A DNA stretch of 48,064 bases from Gammaproteobacteria bacterium. Its GTDB lineage: Bacteria > Pseudomonadota > Gammaproteobacteria > GCA-001735895. Each line of letters opens with the position of its first letter. Position 1 is the stretch's first letter. Below, in pieces: positions 1-9,319 of this stretch. The notes under the pieces were generated by a model. It was not told where the DNA came from. It saw nothing but the letters and a program-made list of their open reading frames with translations, and ran no database searches. The stretch spans positions 1 through 48,064 of the forward strand of contig JAOTYD010000025.1 in the NCBI GenBank assembly GCA_029862005.1, in the 5' to 3' direction. The position numbers were made by a program, and so were the translations under genes.

Positions 1-186
1 CGTGAAAGGCCTCCCGGTCGCGTTAGCCCCGTGTAATCCCGGCGCGAGACCGACTATCAGCAGCTGCGCACTGGGATCGCCAAATGCTGAAACCGGCAAA
101 CAGCGGTATTCGGGAAATCTATGCTTCTGTTCAATCCGGTAAGCCGTAAGACGCGGACACTGTTGGCAGTCTTGCAGGATGCTCAC
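1..186 (-). CDS. Uracil-DNA glycosylase, family 5-like (partial, N-terminal 62 residues)
   Basis: The reading frame runs off the left edge, so only the first 62 codons are seen. The translation has an early Cys pair (DCQQCPRL, typical of the iron-sulfur ligands of family 4/5 uracil-DNA glycosylases), then [16 protein letters not shown] and [11 protein letters not shown], which match the catalytic-loop region of family 5 (UDGb) enzymes. These enzymes remove uracil and some deaminated bases from DNA. The frame is closed upstream by the stop of the response-regulator gene, so the GTG at 186 is the only reasonable start; the gap to that stop is 6 nt, suggesting cotranscription. No strong ribosome-binding site is visible. 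The missing C-terminal part prevents a check of the DNA-binding His motif. Confidence 0.8.
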   Translation of the reverse strand, partial: MSILQDCQQCPRLTAYRIEQKHRFPEYRCLPVSAFGDPSAQLLIVGLAPGLHGANATGRPFT

Positions 187-192
187 TGCCGA

Positions 193-840
193 TCAGTCCG
201 AGTTTGCGAACTCGACCATCCCCTGCTGTACCGCTATCTTAATCAAATCGACCTCATTGTGCGCGCCCAGTTTTTCCAGCAGGCGCAGACGGTAGGTGCT
301 GATGGTCTTGGGGCTAAGACACAGTTTTTCGGAAATCTCGGCATTGGTTAAACCGTGGGAAATCATCAGCATTACCTGGAATTCGCGTCTCGACAGACGG
401 TCGACGGGATTGTGTTCGTTCCCGGGTAACAGGGATAAGGCCAACTGCTGTGCGATACTCGGCGCTATATAAGCGCCGCCATTATTGACCTGGTTTATTG
501 CAATCAGCATTTCTTCGACACCGCAGTCTTTGGTGAGGTAACCCTTGGCGCCGATTTCGAGCATGCGTTTAGGAAACGTTTGCTCGTTATGGACAGTTAG
601 CACGATTATTTTTTGGCCGGGGTCACGCTGCAAGATACGACGACATGCCTCGACGCCACCGATACCCGGCATACTGACATCCATTAATATGACATCCGGG
701 TTTAGCTGCTGGGCGAGCCTGACGCCTTCTTCACCACAGTCGGCTTCACCGACGATACTGACTTGATTGCTGTCTTCCAGCAGGCGCCGAATCCCGGTAC
801 GCACCAGCGCATGGTCGTCGGTGAGTAAAACGCTTATCAT
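193..840 (-). CDS. Two-component response regulator, GacA/UvrY type (NarL/LuxR family)
   Basis: A 215-residue regulator with an N-terminal receiver domain (about 1-120) and a C-terminal LuxR-type helix-turn-helix (about 148-205). Phosphoacceptor Asp54 sits in ILMDVSMPG, the acidic pair is near residues 8-9 (TDDH), and the conserved Lys104 is in GYLTKD. The HTH carries LSRREFQVMLMISHGLTNAEI. Length and sequence resemble GacA/UvrY, which with the BarA/GacS kinase switches on CsrA-sequestering small RNAs. In many gammaproteobacteria uvrC follows this gene; here a uracil-DNA glycosylase follows instead. No sensor kinase lies in the window, so the cognate kinase is unknown. The fold assignment is certain; the GacA orthology is likely but not proven. 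Confidence 0.85.
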   Translation of the reverse strand: MISVLLTDDHALVRTGIRRLLEDSNQVSIVGEADCGEEGVRLAQQLNPDVILMDVSMPGIGGVEACRRILQRDPGQKIIVLTVHNEQTFPKRMLEIGAKGYLTKDCGVEEMLIAINQVNNGGAYIAPSIAQQLALSLLPGNEHNPVDRLSRREFQVMLMISHGLTNAEISEKLCLSPKTISTYRLRLLEKLGAHNEVDLIKIAVQQGMVEFANSD

Positions 841-912
841 TATTTGTAACCAGGTAATCTGAGATCATCATATCACAGCTTTCCTACTGCATGTAGTCCA
901 GTGTCAAGATAC

Positions 913-1881
913 CTAGTAACGCAATAATACTGATCCCCAGGTAAAGCCGCCGCCAAATGCTTCCAGTAACACGAGTTCGTTTGCCTTGATACGACCATCG
1001 CGCACTGCAACATCAAGCGCCAGCGGCACCGATGCGGCCGATGTATTGCCATGCTTGTTAACGGTTACGACAACCTGGTCCATCGACATTTTCAGCTTTT
1101 TAGCGGTCGCGTTAATAATCCGGATGTTTGCCTGATGTGGCACCAGCCAGTCGATATCCGATTTAACCATGCGATTAGCGGCCAGGGTTTCGTCGACGAT
1201 GCGGCCCAGCGTGTTGACAGCCATTTTAAACACCTCGTTACCTCGCATTTCGACAAAGCCTCTGCCCTGTTTCACCTCGTCGAAACCGTCCCCAATACCG
1301 TGTGGCACCCACAACAGGTCCTCATATTTGCCATCGGCATGTATATGTGTTGATAAAATTCCAGTTTCTTCGCTCGACTCGAGGATCACGGCACCTGCGC
1401 CATCGCCAAACAGTACGCAGGTCGAGCGATCCTGCCAGTTAAGAATCCTTGAAAACACTTCCGCGCCAACCACCAGCACTTTGCTCGCACTGCCGGTTTT
1501 TATAAACTTGTCGGCAACCGCCAGGGCGTAGATGAATCCGGTACAGACTGCCTGGATATCGAATGCCGGACAACCGTGCAGGTCCAGGCGCGCCTGCAGG
1601 ATACAGGCCGAGCTTGGAAAGATCTTGTCGGGAGTAGAGGTCGCCAGCACGATCAGGTCGATTTCAGCGGGATCAATTCCTGCTGACTCGATCGCGAGTC
1701 TCGAGGCTTTTTCGGCGAGATCAACCGTGGTTTCATTTTCCGCCGCAATATGGCGCTGTTCGATACCGGTTCGCTCACGAATCCACTGGTCGGACGTTTC
1801 CACGATTTTTTCCAGGTCATGGTTCGTCATAACGTTTTCTGGCAGGTAACTGCCGGTGCCGGTAATACGGGAATAGATCAC
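913..1881 (-). CDS. fabH: 3-oxoacyl-ACP synthase III (KAS III)
   Basis: FabH condenses acetyl-CoA with malonyl-ACP to start type II fatty acid synthesis in the cytosol. The 322-residue protein has the thiolase-fold catalytic triad Cys113 (in AVCTGF), His249 (in VPHQAN) and Asn279 (in KHGNTSAAS), and the C-terminal GGGFTWGS motif. Length equals that of typical FabH. Its start overlaps the stop of plsX by 4 nt (ATGA type), so translation is probably coupled. In E. coli this gene is followed by fabD, fabG, acpP and fabF; here the next gene on the strand is an unrelated uracil-DNA glycosylase/response-regulator pair whose transcription runs the same way, so the fatty acid cluster ends at fabH. 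Confidence 0.97.
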   Translation of the reverse strand: MIYSRITGTGSYLPENVMTNHDLEKIVETSDQWIRERTGIEQRHIAAENETTVDLAEKASRLAIESAGIDPAEIDLIVLATSTPDKIFPSSACILQARLDLHGCPAFDIQAVCTGFIYALAVADKFIKTGSASKVLVVGAEVFSRILNWQDRSTCVLFGDGAGAVILESSEETGILSTHIHADGKYEDLLWVPHGIGDGFDEVKQGRGFVEMRGNEVFKMAVNTLGRIVDETLAANRMVKSDIDWLVPHQANIRIINATAKKLKMSMDQVVVTVNKHGNTSAASVPLALDVAVRDGRIKANELVLLEAFGGGFTWGSVLLRY

Positions 1882-2909
1882 GAGACGGCTTCCCCGACCT
1901 GTTCCAGGTAGCTCTCGATCGCACTGGAGATTCGTTGCGGAACCTTATTCTCGATCTCGAGACTGGCGATCTTGATGGCATTCATGAACGAACTCGTGTC
2001 GGCGCTGCCATGGCTTTTGATAACAATACCATTCAGCCCTAGCAGGCTGGCGCCATTATAACGGCGCGGGTCAAGTTTGCGTCGAACGGAAGACAATACG
2101 GGTAACGCGCAAACGCCAGCCAGTTTTGTTAGCCAGTTGCGCTTAAACTCATCGGCCAGCACGTAATTGATAAAAGCCGCCAGACCCTCCGCGGTCTTAA
2201 GCGAGACGTTACCGACAAATCCATCGGTTACAATTACGTTAACGGTACCCTTGTAAATGTCATCACCTTCAACAAATCCATAATAGTTTAGCCTGCTTTC
2301 GGAGATTAGCTGGCTGGCCCTCTTCACTGACTCGCTGCCTTTGACTGATTCTGAACCGATGTTCAATAGCCCGACCGAAGGATCCTTGATTCCCTCAACC
2401 GATTGCGCCAGTACCGACCCCATCAACGCGAATTCGGCAAGATTTTCGGGGCTGCATTCCAGGTTAGCACCGAGGTCCAGCATATGGGTGTGTCCATTGA
2501 TGCCCGGCAAGGTGGTGCAGATTGCAGGTCGACTTATTCCCCGTATGGTTTTTAAGACAAACTTGCTGGTAGCCATCAGGGCACCGGTATTACCCGCACT
2601 GACACAGGCTTGCACCCTGCCCTCCTTGACCAGGTCGATTGCTACCCGCATCGAAGAATCTTTCTTCTTTTTAAGCGCGATGGCGGGCAGTTCATCCATG
2701 TCGACAACCTGGGAGGCGTGGTAGATCTCGACCCGATTATCGTTACTTAGACCGTGCGTCTCGAGTTCCAGCGCGAGTGACTCCTGATTGCCGACGAGAA
2801 CCAGTTCAAGGTCGGGAATCTCATTCAGTGCCAATCGCGCCGCAGCCACGGTTACGCTGGGGCCGTGGTCGCCGCCCATGGCGTCAAGCGCGATAATTTT
2901 TGGTTCCAT
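1878..2909 (-). CDS. plsX: Phosphate acyltransferase PlsX
   Basis: PlsX converts acyl-ACP to acyl-phosphate, the first committed step feeding glycerol-3-phosphate acylation by PlsY in phospholipid synthesis; it is a peripheral membrane enzyme. The 343-residue protein begins with [13 protein letters not shown], the family's signature, and contains [10 protein letters not shown] and the [14 protein letters not shown] segment typical of PlsX. Length matches the family. It lies 67 nt downstream of rpmF and overlaps fabH by 4 nt, the classic rpmF-plsX-fabH order that couples ribosome and membrane lipid production. Confidence 0.97.
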   Translation of the reverse strand: MEPKIIALDAMGGDHGPSVTVAAARLALNEIPDLELVLVGNQESLALELETHGLSNDNRVEIYHASQVVDMDELPAIALKKKKDSSMRVAIDLVKEGRVQACVSAGNTGALMATSKFVLKTIRGISRPAICTTLPGINGHTHMLDLGANLECSPENLAEFALMGSVLAQSVEGIKDPSVGLLNIGSESVKGSESVKRASQLISESRLNYYGFVEGDDIYKGTVNVIVTDGFVGNVSLKTAEGLAAFINYVLADEFKRNWLTKLAGVCALPVLSSVRRKLDPRRYNGASLLGLNGIVIKSHGSADTSSFMNAIKIASLEIENKVPQRISSAIESYLEQVGEAVS

Positions 2910-2976
2910 TTAGCCCTGTTGGAAACAAATACGGGCGGTTGTCGCCGCCCGTACTCAGTGATTGAACTCGCCGTTT

Positions 2977-3171
2977 CTACTCGTCATCGTCTTCGACGAT
3001 TTTATCCGCGATTACCTGGCGGCCCTTGTAGTAACCATCGGCACTGATATGGTGTCGACGGTGGATCTCGCCGGTTGTGGGTTCAACCGCCAGGGTTGCG
3101 CTTCCCAGTGCATCGTGGGAGCGTCTCATACCCCGTCTGGACGGGGTTTTGCGACTTTTCTGAACAGCCAT
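2977..3171 (-). CDS. rpmF: 50S ribosomal protein L32
   Basis: The 64-residue protein starts [20 protein letters not shown], the invariant bL32 N-terminus, followed by a short body with a HRRHH segment and an acidic tail (VEDDDE). It carries no Cys zinc-ribbon, as in the zinc-free bL32 form. The gene sits 19 nt after yceD and before plsX, as in E. coli. The extra acidic C-terminal residues make it slightly longer than the E. coli protein (57 residues). Confidence 0.97.
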   Translation of the reverse strand: MAVQKSRKTPSRRGMRRSHDALGSATLAVEPTTGEIHRRHHISADGYYKGRQVIADKIVEDDDE

Positions 3172-3190
3172 CAGTATATCTCCAGTTTTC

Positions 3191-3712
3191 TTAATCGGTC
3201 GTTTTCAGTTGCTGCAAAACTGCAAACGGATTTTCTCTTGCGGGAGTCCCGGATTTCTTTCCAGCAGGCTGCCAGTTTTTATTGCAAGACCTGTTCTCAT
3301 GCGCAGCTACCAGGGGTATTGCCAGTATCAGCTCATCTTCAATTATCTCGATAATGTCGATATATCCATCATGACTATATACCGTATCTTCGTCGCTTTG
3401 GCTGACAATATCATCGCTGGCGTGAATCAAGAGTTTGAAATCGAGTTTCAACGGCCATTCCATTGCCTTGAGACATCGCTGGCATTCCAGCTCAAGACTG
3501 GTTTCCAGCCCGCCCGTAATCATTGGAATACCGTACTCGTTGCGTAAGAACTCGAATCGAATGGCTATCTCGCGGTCCGCCTGGTCAGATTCTCCGCCAT
3601 GGAGCAGTTCGACCAGACGCCCGGTTTCTGATAGCGATATTTCTCCCTGGAAACAGCCGTTTCGGGTCACTTCCTTTTGAACCTGATAGCGCCTACGCAA
3701 CTTGTCCCGCAT
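3191..3712 (-). CDS. yceD: YceD/DUF177 family protein (23S rRNA accumulation protein)
   Basis: A 173-residue DUF177 protein. Visible family marks are the Cys pair in [14 protein letters not shown] (about residues 75-88), the aspartate/isoleucine-rich [17 protein letters not shown] segment, and the C-terminal NPFAVLQQL. Members are linked to 23S rRNA accumulation in bacteria and plant plastids, though the mechanism is not settled. The gene precedes rpmF by 19 nt, the standard arrangement, and is divergent from the YceF-type Maf gene. The 3713-3880 gap between them should hold both promoters. Confidence 0.92.
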   Translation of the reverse strand: MRDKLRRRYQVQKEVTRNGCFQGEISLSETGRLVELLHGGESDQADREIAIRFEFLRNEYGIPMITGGLETSLELECQRCLKAMEWPLKLDFKLLIHASDDIVSQSDEDTVYSHDGYIDIIEIIEDELILAIPLVAAHENRSCNKNWQPAGKKSGTPARENPFAVLQQLKTTD

Positions 3713-3880
3713 AAGGCGGCGATTCTACATGTTTGTGGATAACATTGTCTATTCAATTCGCGGTGAAAATACAGGCGGATAATGTATTCAATTCGTGCTT
3801 GTAATATACTGCGCCACCGTTACCAGACTCTTCCAGACGCAGGCCCCGGTCTGTCCGGATTTTTACAGGAACTATACCCA

Positions 3881-4462
3881 GTGCAAACTCAGATAATACT
3901 GGCCAGCGGCTCCCCTTTTCGCAAGCAGCTGCTAGATCGATTACAGCTCGATTTCGTCTGCCTTTCTCCCGATATCGACGAGACTCTCAAGCCAGCTGAG
4001 GATGCCCGCAATTACGTTTGTCGACTGGCAGAATCGAAGGCAAGGCAGGTAGCGGCAGATCATCCGGATGCGATTGTCATTGGTTCTGATCAGTGTGCGC
4101 TGCTGGGTACAAAAATACTGGGTAAACCGGGATCGCACGAAAACGCCCTGCTACAGTTGCAGGAGGCACAGGGAAAAAGCGTGATTTTTCATACCGGCGT
4201 CTGCGTACTGCAGCTGTCATCTGGATTCAATGCGATAGAGGATGTCCTGTTCGAAGTTGAATTCCGTAGCTTAAGTGATCGGCAGCTGGAGCATTATCTC
4301 CACGTCGAGCAACCCTACCAGTGCGCCGGCAGTTTCAAGGCAGAAGGCTATGGTGTCTGCCTGTTCAAAAAAATGCATGGTGATGATCCGACGGCGCTGA
4401 TTGGATTGCCCCTGATTGCATTGACAGAGATACTGGAACGCGCCGGAGTAGCGGTCGTCTAG
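3881..4462 (+). CDS. Maf-family nucleotide pyrophosphatase, YceF type (7-methyl-GTP pyrophosphatase)
   Basis: Maf proteins hydrolyse non-canonical or modified nucleoside triphosphates. The sequence has the N-terminal SGSPFRKQLL motif, SPDIDE, and GSDQCALLG followed by LGKPGS. The DQ form of the third motif is typical of the YceF subgroup (7-methyl-GTP, UTP-type) rather than the DT form of YhdE. The open frame extends back to 3782, but homology begins only at the GTG at 3881, which has ACAGGA about 10 nt upstream; this gives 193 residues, the usual Maf length. It is divergent from yceD, as yceF is in E. coli. Confidence 0.92.
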   Translation: MQTQIILASGSPFRKQLLDRLQLDFVCLSPDIDETLKPAEDARNYVCRLAESKARQVAADHPDAIVIGSDQCALLGTKILGKPGSHENALLQLQEAQGKSVIFHTGVCVLQLSSGFNAIEDVLFEVEFRSLSDRQLEHYLHVEQPYQCAGSFKAEGYGVCLFKKMHGDDPTALIGLPLIALTEILERAGVAVV

Positions 4463-4486
4463 CGCGGTTAACGAAATCCTGACCCG

Positions 4487-5461
4487 CTAGTTAATGGCCA
4501 TATTGCCCAGTAAGTACTCGCTGATTTTGCGTCCTGCACTGCTGCCGATGCGGGCTGCAATTCGTTCCAGCAGGTTGGCCTTGGGCGTGAAATCAACAAT
4601 CTGTTCCGCTTCAAGTTCCCGCGCAATACTCTGCGTGGTGCCGTAGGCATCCACAAGACCCAGGCCGAGCGCCTTTTCACCGCTCCATATCAAGCCGCTG
4701 AAGATATCCTCATTGACAACGAGGCGGTCTCCCCTGCCGCGCTTGACTGCCGCGATAAAGTGGCCATGTACCTCATCGAGCATCGATTGCAAATGGGCCT
4801 TCTGTTCACTTTGCTCTGGCAGGAATGGATCGAACAGACCCTTGTTTTCTCCCGCAGTCAAAAGCCTTCTCTCGACACCGATTTTTTTCATCAGTTCGAC
4901 AAATCCAAATGCATCCATGCGCACACCGATCGATCCCACCAGGCTCGATTGATTGGCATAAATTTTATCGGCTGCCGCGGCGACGAAATATCCACCCGAA
5001 GCAGCAATATCAGCGACTACCGCGTACACGGGTATCGATTCGTGTTTCTGTTTCAGGCGCATGATTTCATCGAAAATATAAGCGGCCTGAACCGGAGAAC
5101 CGCCCGGCGAATTGATTTCCAGGACGATTCCGGCGGTATCATCGTGTTTAAAAGCCGCTTTGAGCCCGGCAATCATGTTTTCGGAACCGGCCGCTTCCCC
5201 ACTGGCGATGACCCCGGAAAGCTTGACCAGCGCGGTATGCTTTTTCCCATCAACCGCCAACGACCTGTCGCTGGTATCGGCAAAGAACATGATTGTTACG
5301 ACGCTTAGATAGACGATGAAAAACAGCATGAAACCGACTCGCCAGCGACGTGCCCGGGTTTGCTCTTTTATCGCCGCAAATACCAGGCGGTCAATAATTT
5401 TCTGGGCCTGCTTGTCATTACCTGGACCGGAATTATCGCTGTGCGTTTCGTTTTCTGTCAT
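4487..5461 (-). CDS. sppA: Signal peptide peptidase SppA, short form (peptidase S49)
   Basis: This membrane serine protease degrades cleaved signal peptides. The 324-residue protein has one transmembrane helix at about 42-61, preceded by a charged cytoplasmic segment, and one S49 domain. The predicted nucleophile is Ser155 in IAASGGYFVA, and the general base is probably Lys207 in GENKGLF; the 52-residue spacing equals that of Bacillus subtilis SppA (Ser147/Lys199). NSPGGS and LVGSIGV are further family motifs. It is half the size of E. coli SppA (67 kDa, two repeats). The neighbour rluC ends 13 nt upstream on the same strand, so the two are probably cotranscribed. Confidence 0.94.
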   Translation of the reverse strand: MTENETHSDNSGPGNDKQAQKIIDRLVFAAIKEQTRARRWRVGFMLFFIVYLSVVTIMFFADTSDRSLAVDGKKHTALVKLSGVIASGEAAGSENMIAGLKAAFKHDDTAGIVLEINSPGGSPVQAAYIFDEIMRLKQKHESIPVYAVVADIAASGGYFVAAAADKIYANQSSLVGSIGVRMDAFGFVELMKKIGVERRLLTAGENKGLFDPFLPEQSEQKAHLQSMLDEVHGHFIAAVKRGRGDRLVVNEDIFSGLIWSGEKALGLGLVDAYGTTQSIARELEAEQIVDFTPKANLLERIAARIGSSAGRKISEYLLGNMAIN

Positions 5462-5474
5462 CGTGCTTCCTGTT

Positions 5475-6449
5475 TCAATAGTTGTGCGTGGTTAAGCCAT
5501 TGTCTGCAGCGCCGATGAGCTGCTCGAATTCTGTGGGTAATGGAGCGTTGACCACCAGTTCGGGTGTAAATTTGCTGTGGGGCAGTTCGAGGCTTGCTGC
5601 ATGCAGCATCAGACGATTAATTTTACGCCGGCGCATGGCGCGGTTAAATTCAATATCACCATATTTATCATCACCCGCGATTTCGTGTCCCTGGGACTGG
5701 CAATGCACCCGGATTTGATGCGTACGGCCGGTTACAAGTTCCACCTGGATTAAACTGAAACTGTTACCGGTCTGTAATAGCTTGATTCGACTCAAGGCCT
5801 TTTTCCCATTGCTGTCAACCTGCATCCGCCGCTCCCCGTTGGGAAGGACTATTTTCTTCAGCGCGAGTTTAATCTCGCGAATTTCCTGGGGCCATCGACC
5901 CTTGACTATAGCGCAATATTTCTTGTTGAGTGTTCCGTCGCGCAGCGCCGCTTGAACGTCTAGCAGCGCCTGTCGATGTTTACTCAGTAGCAGGCAACCA
6001 CTGGTATCACGATCGAGCCTGTGCACCAGCTCGATGGCGTCGTCGGGTCGCAGCAGGCGCATCGCGTCGATGACGCCGTAGTCCACCCCTGAACCGGCGT
6101 GGACAGCGAACCCGGCGGGTTTATCGATAATGATAATATGCCCATTCTCAAAAAGTATGTTGCGTTCCAGATTTTCGACCAATCGCTTCGACGGCTGTAG
6201 CTTGTCGCGTGAACCGGTTGCCAGAAGTAACGGTGGAATTCTGACCTGATCGCCAATCTTCAGTTTGTATTCCGGTTTGCAACGCTTCTTGTTAACCCGT
6301 ACCTCACCTTTCCTGATGATTCGATAAATGCGGGTACGGGGAACGTTGTTGAGCTGTTTGAACAGGAAGTTGTCGAGCCTTTGTCCAAGTTGAGCGGCAG
6401 AGATCTCGATCAGGCTGACGGGACTTTTTTGTGGTTTATCTGAACTCAA
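5475..6449 (-). CDS. rluC: 23S rRNA pseudouridine synthase RluC
   Basis: RluC makes pseudouridine at 23S rRNA positions 955, 2504 and 2580 (E. coli numbering). The 324-residue protein has an N-terminal S4 RNA-binding domain (about 20-75) and the RluA-type catalytic motif HRLDRDTSG with Asp146 as nucleophile. TGRTHQIRVH and GDDKYGD are conserved downstream motifs. The gene is divergent from rne across a 362-nt region, the same partnership as in E. coli, which supports RluC over RluD. Confidence 0.95.
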   Translation of the reverse strand: MSSDKPQKSPVSLIEISAAQLGQRLDNFLFKQLNNVPRTRIYRIIRKGEVRVNKKRCKPEYKLKIGDQVRIPPLLLATGSRDKLQPSKRLVENLERNILFENGHIIIIDKPAGFAVHAGSGVDYGVIDAMRLLRPDDAIELVHRLDRDTSGCLLLSKHRQALLDVQAALRDGTLNKKYCAIVKGRWPQEIREIKLALKKIVLPNGERRMQVDSNGKKALSRIKLLQTGNSFSLIQVELVTGRTHQIRVHCQSQGHEIAGDDKYGDIEFNRAMRRRKINRLMLHAASLELPHSKFTPELVVNAPLPTEFEQLIGAADNGLTTHNY

Positions 6450-6811
6450 TGGATGGCAGTTGGCAGAAACTGTGTTATATTCCCTGCCGTAGCATTGTAC
6501 TGCCTAAATTCCAGGCAAAACACTACCAAATCAGTTTTTTCAAGGGAAGCAAAGGCCCCAGGGCCTGTTTCCCAAATGAATTAGTCCGGAGCCGGCGCCG
6601 TATAAGTGTCTGGGTTCAGGGCTCTCAGTCACACAAAGGCCAATGCACTGCCTCATACACAGTTTTGTTCTGATCAATAATTTCCTCATCACAATCGGTT
6701 TACAGGGACCGGTGTGCATGGGCCTATTGCCCGCACAGATAAAAAAGGAAACACAGCTGTCAGAACAAACAAATCGCAGCAGCTGGCTATTCAAGCAAGG
6801 CAACAATATCA
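6450..6811. promoter_or_regulatory. rluC-rne divergent intergenic region and likely long rne leader
   Basis: No gene is visible in these 362 nt. The plus strand carries GC-rich inverted repeats, including AGGCCC-CA-GGGCCT near 6553-6566 and GGGC-CTATT-GCCC near 6721-6733. Long structured 5' leaders are known for rne in enterobacteria, where the enzyme feeds back on its own mRNA through leader hairpins. The same role here is inference; I could not place a confident -35/-10 pair. Confidence 0.5.
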
Positions 6812-9274
6812 ATGAAAAGAATCTTAATAAATGCCACCCAGGCCGAAGAGCTCAGGGTGGCGATGGTCAATGGCCAACAACTTTACGACCTCGATATCGA
6901 AGTACCCTCTCGAGACCAGAAGAAGTCAAATATATACAAGGGTAAAATAGCCCGGGTCGAACCCAGCCTCGAGGCTGCTTTCGTTAATTACGGCGCCGAA
7001 CGTCACGGGTTTCTTCCATTCAAGGAAATCGCCAAGCAATACTATGGCGATGCACCGCGGGACAATAACGGCAAACCCATTCTTAAAGACGCGCTCAAAG
7101 TAGACCAGGAGATCATCGTCCAGGTCGAAAAAGAAGAGCGCGGCAACAAGGGCGCCGCGTTAACTAGTTTTATCAGTCTGGCCGGCAGGTTCCTGGTTGC
7201 AATGCCGCAAAACCCACGCGCCGGCGGAGTATCCCGGCGAATCGAGGGCGAAGACCGTGACGAGCTTAAAAAAACGCTTTCAGAATTGACAATGCCGGAG
7301 GGCATGGGCGTCATCGTACGGACTGCCGGCGTTGGTCGCTCCACCGAGGAAATGCAGTGGGATCTTGATTATCTGACCCAGGTCTGGACTGCAATCGAAA
7401 AGGCAGCTGGAGAAAAATCTGCGCCGTTTCTGATTTACCAGGAGTCAGATATCGTCATTCGGGCTTTACGCGATCACTACCGAAACGATATCGGAGAAAT
7501 ACTCATCGACTCCAGGCAGGCCTATCAACAGGCCCACGATTTCATGTCAATGGTAATGCCAGGTTCGATTAACAAGCTCAAACTGTTCGAAGACAAGTTG
7601 CCGCTGTTCAACCGTTTCCAAATCGAGAACCAGATCGAATCCGCTTTTGCCAGGGAAGTCAGATTACCATCTGGCGGCGCTATCGTAGTCGATCATACCG
7701 AGGCTTTAATTTCGATTGACGTTAACTCTGCCCGTGCCACCCGGGGCGGCGATATTGAAGAAACCGCGAAGCAGACCAATCTCGAGGCGGCCGATGAAAT
7801 CGCACGCCAACTGAGAATTCGTGATCTGGGAGGCCTTATCGTGATTGATTTCATCGATATGATGCAGAATCGTAATCAGCGCGAGGTAGAAAGCCGGTTA
7901 CGCAACGCGGTCTACGATGATCGTGCACGTGTACAGATTGGGCGCATTTCGCGCTTTGGATTGCTTGAAATGTCACGTCAAAGACTGAGACCCTCACTGG
8001 AGGAGTCGAGCCAGATCGTCTGCCCCCGGTGCAGTGGTCAGGGCACGATACGTGATGTCGAATCGCTTTCGCTGGCTGTATTACGCCTGCTGGAAGAGGA
8101 GTCCCTCAAGGATAACACCGGTAAGATTCTTGCCAAGATGCCGGTCGAATGTGCGACCTATCTGCTCAATGAGAAGCGTGAAAAGATTGATAGTCTCGAG
8201 CAGCGACGCGAAGTGCATATCGTGGTTATTCCGGATCCAAGACTTGAGACGCCGCATTACGAAATCGAACGCGTCAAGGATAACGACACGCATCGTCACG
8301 AATCAAACTATAAAAAGTCTTACGAGATGACCACGCCCGAACAACCGGTCGACCTCGTCGAGATGGCGAGCAGTAATATCTCCACCCCGGAAGCTGCAGC
8401 CGTACAAAGTATAACGCCCCCTACGCCAAGACCCGCAGCGCCTCCCCCTGTTAAAACTTCCTCTGGCGAGAGCGGCTTTCTTGGCAAGATTGTCAATCTG
8501 CTGACTGGTAGTGGTGATAAACCCGCGGAGCCTGTCGAAGAAACGCCGGCAAAAACTGCTACCCGTCCGGCTCAGAGCGGAAATCGGGGTCGCCGGGGTA
8601 AGTACCGCGGTGGACAAAATCGGCAGCGTAGTAATGCATCGGCAACAAACAAGGGTGCAGGCGAGAAAGCCAAGGATCAAAGTGAAACCGAAAAATCCGC
8701 AGCCGCAGAAGCCAAACGCACTAACCAGCCACGCACGGGTCGCTCACGCAGTGGAAATCGCGGTGGAAATCGAGGCAATCGGGCTCGTCAAAAGGATCAG
8801 CAGGCGTCATCTGAAAAAACTCCTGTCGCGGACGGCAAGCATCAGTCACAAACCCGCTCGGAACAAGATGGCAATCGTCACCCGCGACAAAAGCCTGACG
8901 TGGATGGAAATCAAAATCAGACTGCTAAATCCGAGGAAACTGGAAAGGTCGAAGCGGGCAAGACCAAGGCTCGAAAAGCACCTGCCAAAAGCAGTCGCAA
9001 ACCTAAAAAGGCTGAGGCAACCGATTCGAGTCTGCCCGGGCAATCCGAAAAGACAACGGACGCTAAGCCTGCAACCACAAAAAAAGCGGCTACCGGCACA
9101 ACGAAATCCCATACTGCCCGAAATGGGGAAAAAGCAGACTCTGCAGCATCCGAACAGAAAGCGGAAAGCAAGCCGACCTCAGGGGTTGAAACCTCGGAGT
9201 CAAAGTCTGGCGTGGATTCCTCGGCACACAATGCCGCTCCATCCAGTTCAACGGCTGTCGGGCAGGATTCGTAA
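6812..9274 (+). CDS. rne: Ribonuclease E
   Basis: Endoribonuclease and degradosome scaffold that starts mRNA decay and matures rRNA and tRNA. The 820-residue protein has an S1 RNA-binding domain (about 35-120), a 5'-sensor/RNase H-like region and a DNase I-like catalytic domain. Asp303 (in IDVNSA) and Asp346 (in IVIDFIDM) fall at exactly the E. coli catalytic positions, and the Zn-link Cys pair is C404/C407 in CPRCSGQG. After residue about 510 it is low-complexity and rich in Arg, Lys, Gln and Ala. A short amphipathic stretch near 551-565 (GFLGKIVNLLTGS) may be the membrane-targeting helix. The C-terminal half is shorter than in E. coli (1061 residues). Confidence 0.97.
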   Translation: MKRILINATQAEELRVAMVNGQQLYDLDIEVPSRDQKKSNIYKGKIARVEPSLEAAFVNYGAERHGFLPFKEIAKQYYGDAPRDNNGKPILKDALKVDQEIIVQVEKEERGNKGAALTSFISLAGRFLVAMPQNPRAGGVSRRIEGEDRDELKKTLSELTMPEGMGVIVRTAGVGRSTEEMQWDLDYLTQVWTAIEKAAGEKSAPFLIYQESDIVIRALRDHYRNDIGEILIDSRQAYQQAHDFMSMVMPGSINKLKLFEDKLPLFNRFQIENQIESAFAREVRLPSGGAIVVDHTEALISIDVNSARATRGGDIEETAKQTNLEAADEIARQLRIRDLGGLIVIDFIDMMQNRNQREVESRLRNAVYDDRARVQIGRISRFGLLEMSRQRLRPSLEESSQIVCPRCSGQGTIRDVESLSLAVLRLLEEESLKDNTGKILAKMPVECATYLLNEKREKIDSLEQRREVHIVVIPDPRLETPHYEIERVKDNDTHRHESNYKKSYEMTTPEQPVDLVEMASSNISTPEAAAVQSITPPTPRPAAPPPVKTSSGESGFLGKIVNLLTGSGDKPAEPVEETPAKTATRPAQSGNRGRRGKYRGGQNRQRSNASATNKGAGEKAKDQSETEKSAAAEAKRTNQPRTGRSRSGNRGGNRGNRARQKDQQASSEKTPVADGKHQSQTRSEQDGNRHPRQKPDVDGNQNQTAKSEETGKVEAGKTKARKAPAKSSRKPKKAEATDSSLPGQSEKTTDAKPATTKKAATGTTKSHTARNGEKADSAASEQKAESKPTSGVETSESKSGVDSSAHNAAPSSSTAVGQDS

Positions 9275-9282
9275 AACGACAA

Positions 9283-9312
9283 CTCACCCTTGCTGGCCGT
9301 GGCCGGGGTGAG
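9283..9312. terminator. Hairpin between convergent rne and Skp-like gene
   Basis: CTCACCC pairs with GGGTGAG (7 bp), with an inner GGCC/GGCC pair in the loop. It lies just after the rne stop and just before the end of the convergent Skp-like gene, so it could act for both strands. There is no following T-run, so classic intrinsic termination is uncertain. Confidence 0.4.
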
Positions 9313-9319
9313 GCGTTAA

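Noticed and set aside
8511-9311. Long alternative frame inside the rne 3' half
   Set aside because: It is a basic-residue shadow of the low-complexity RNase E C-terminal region, with no start site or domain.
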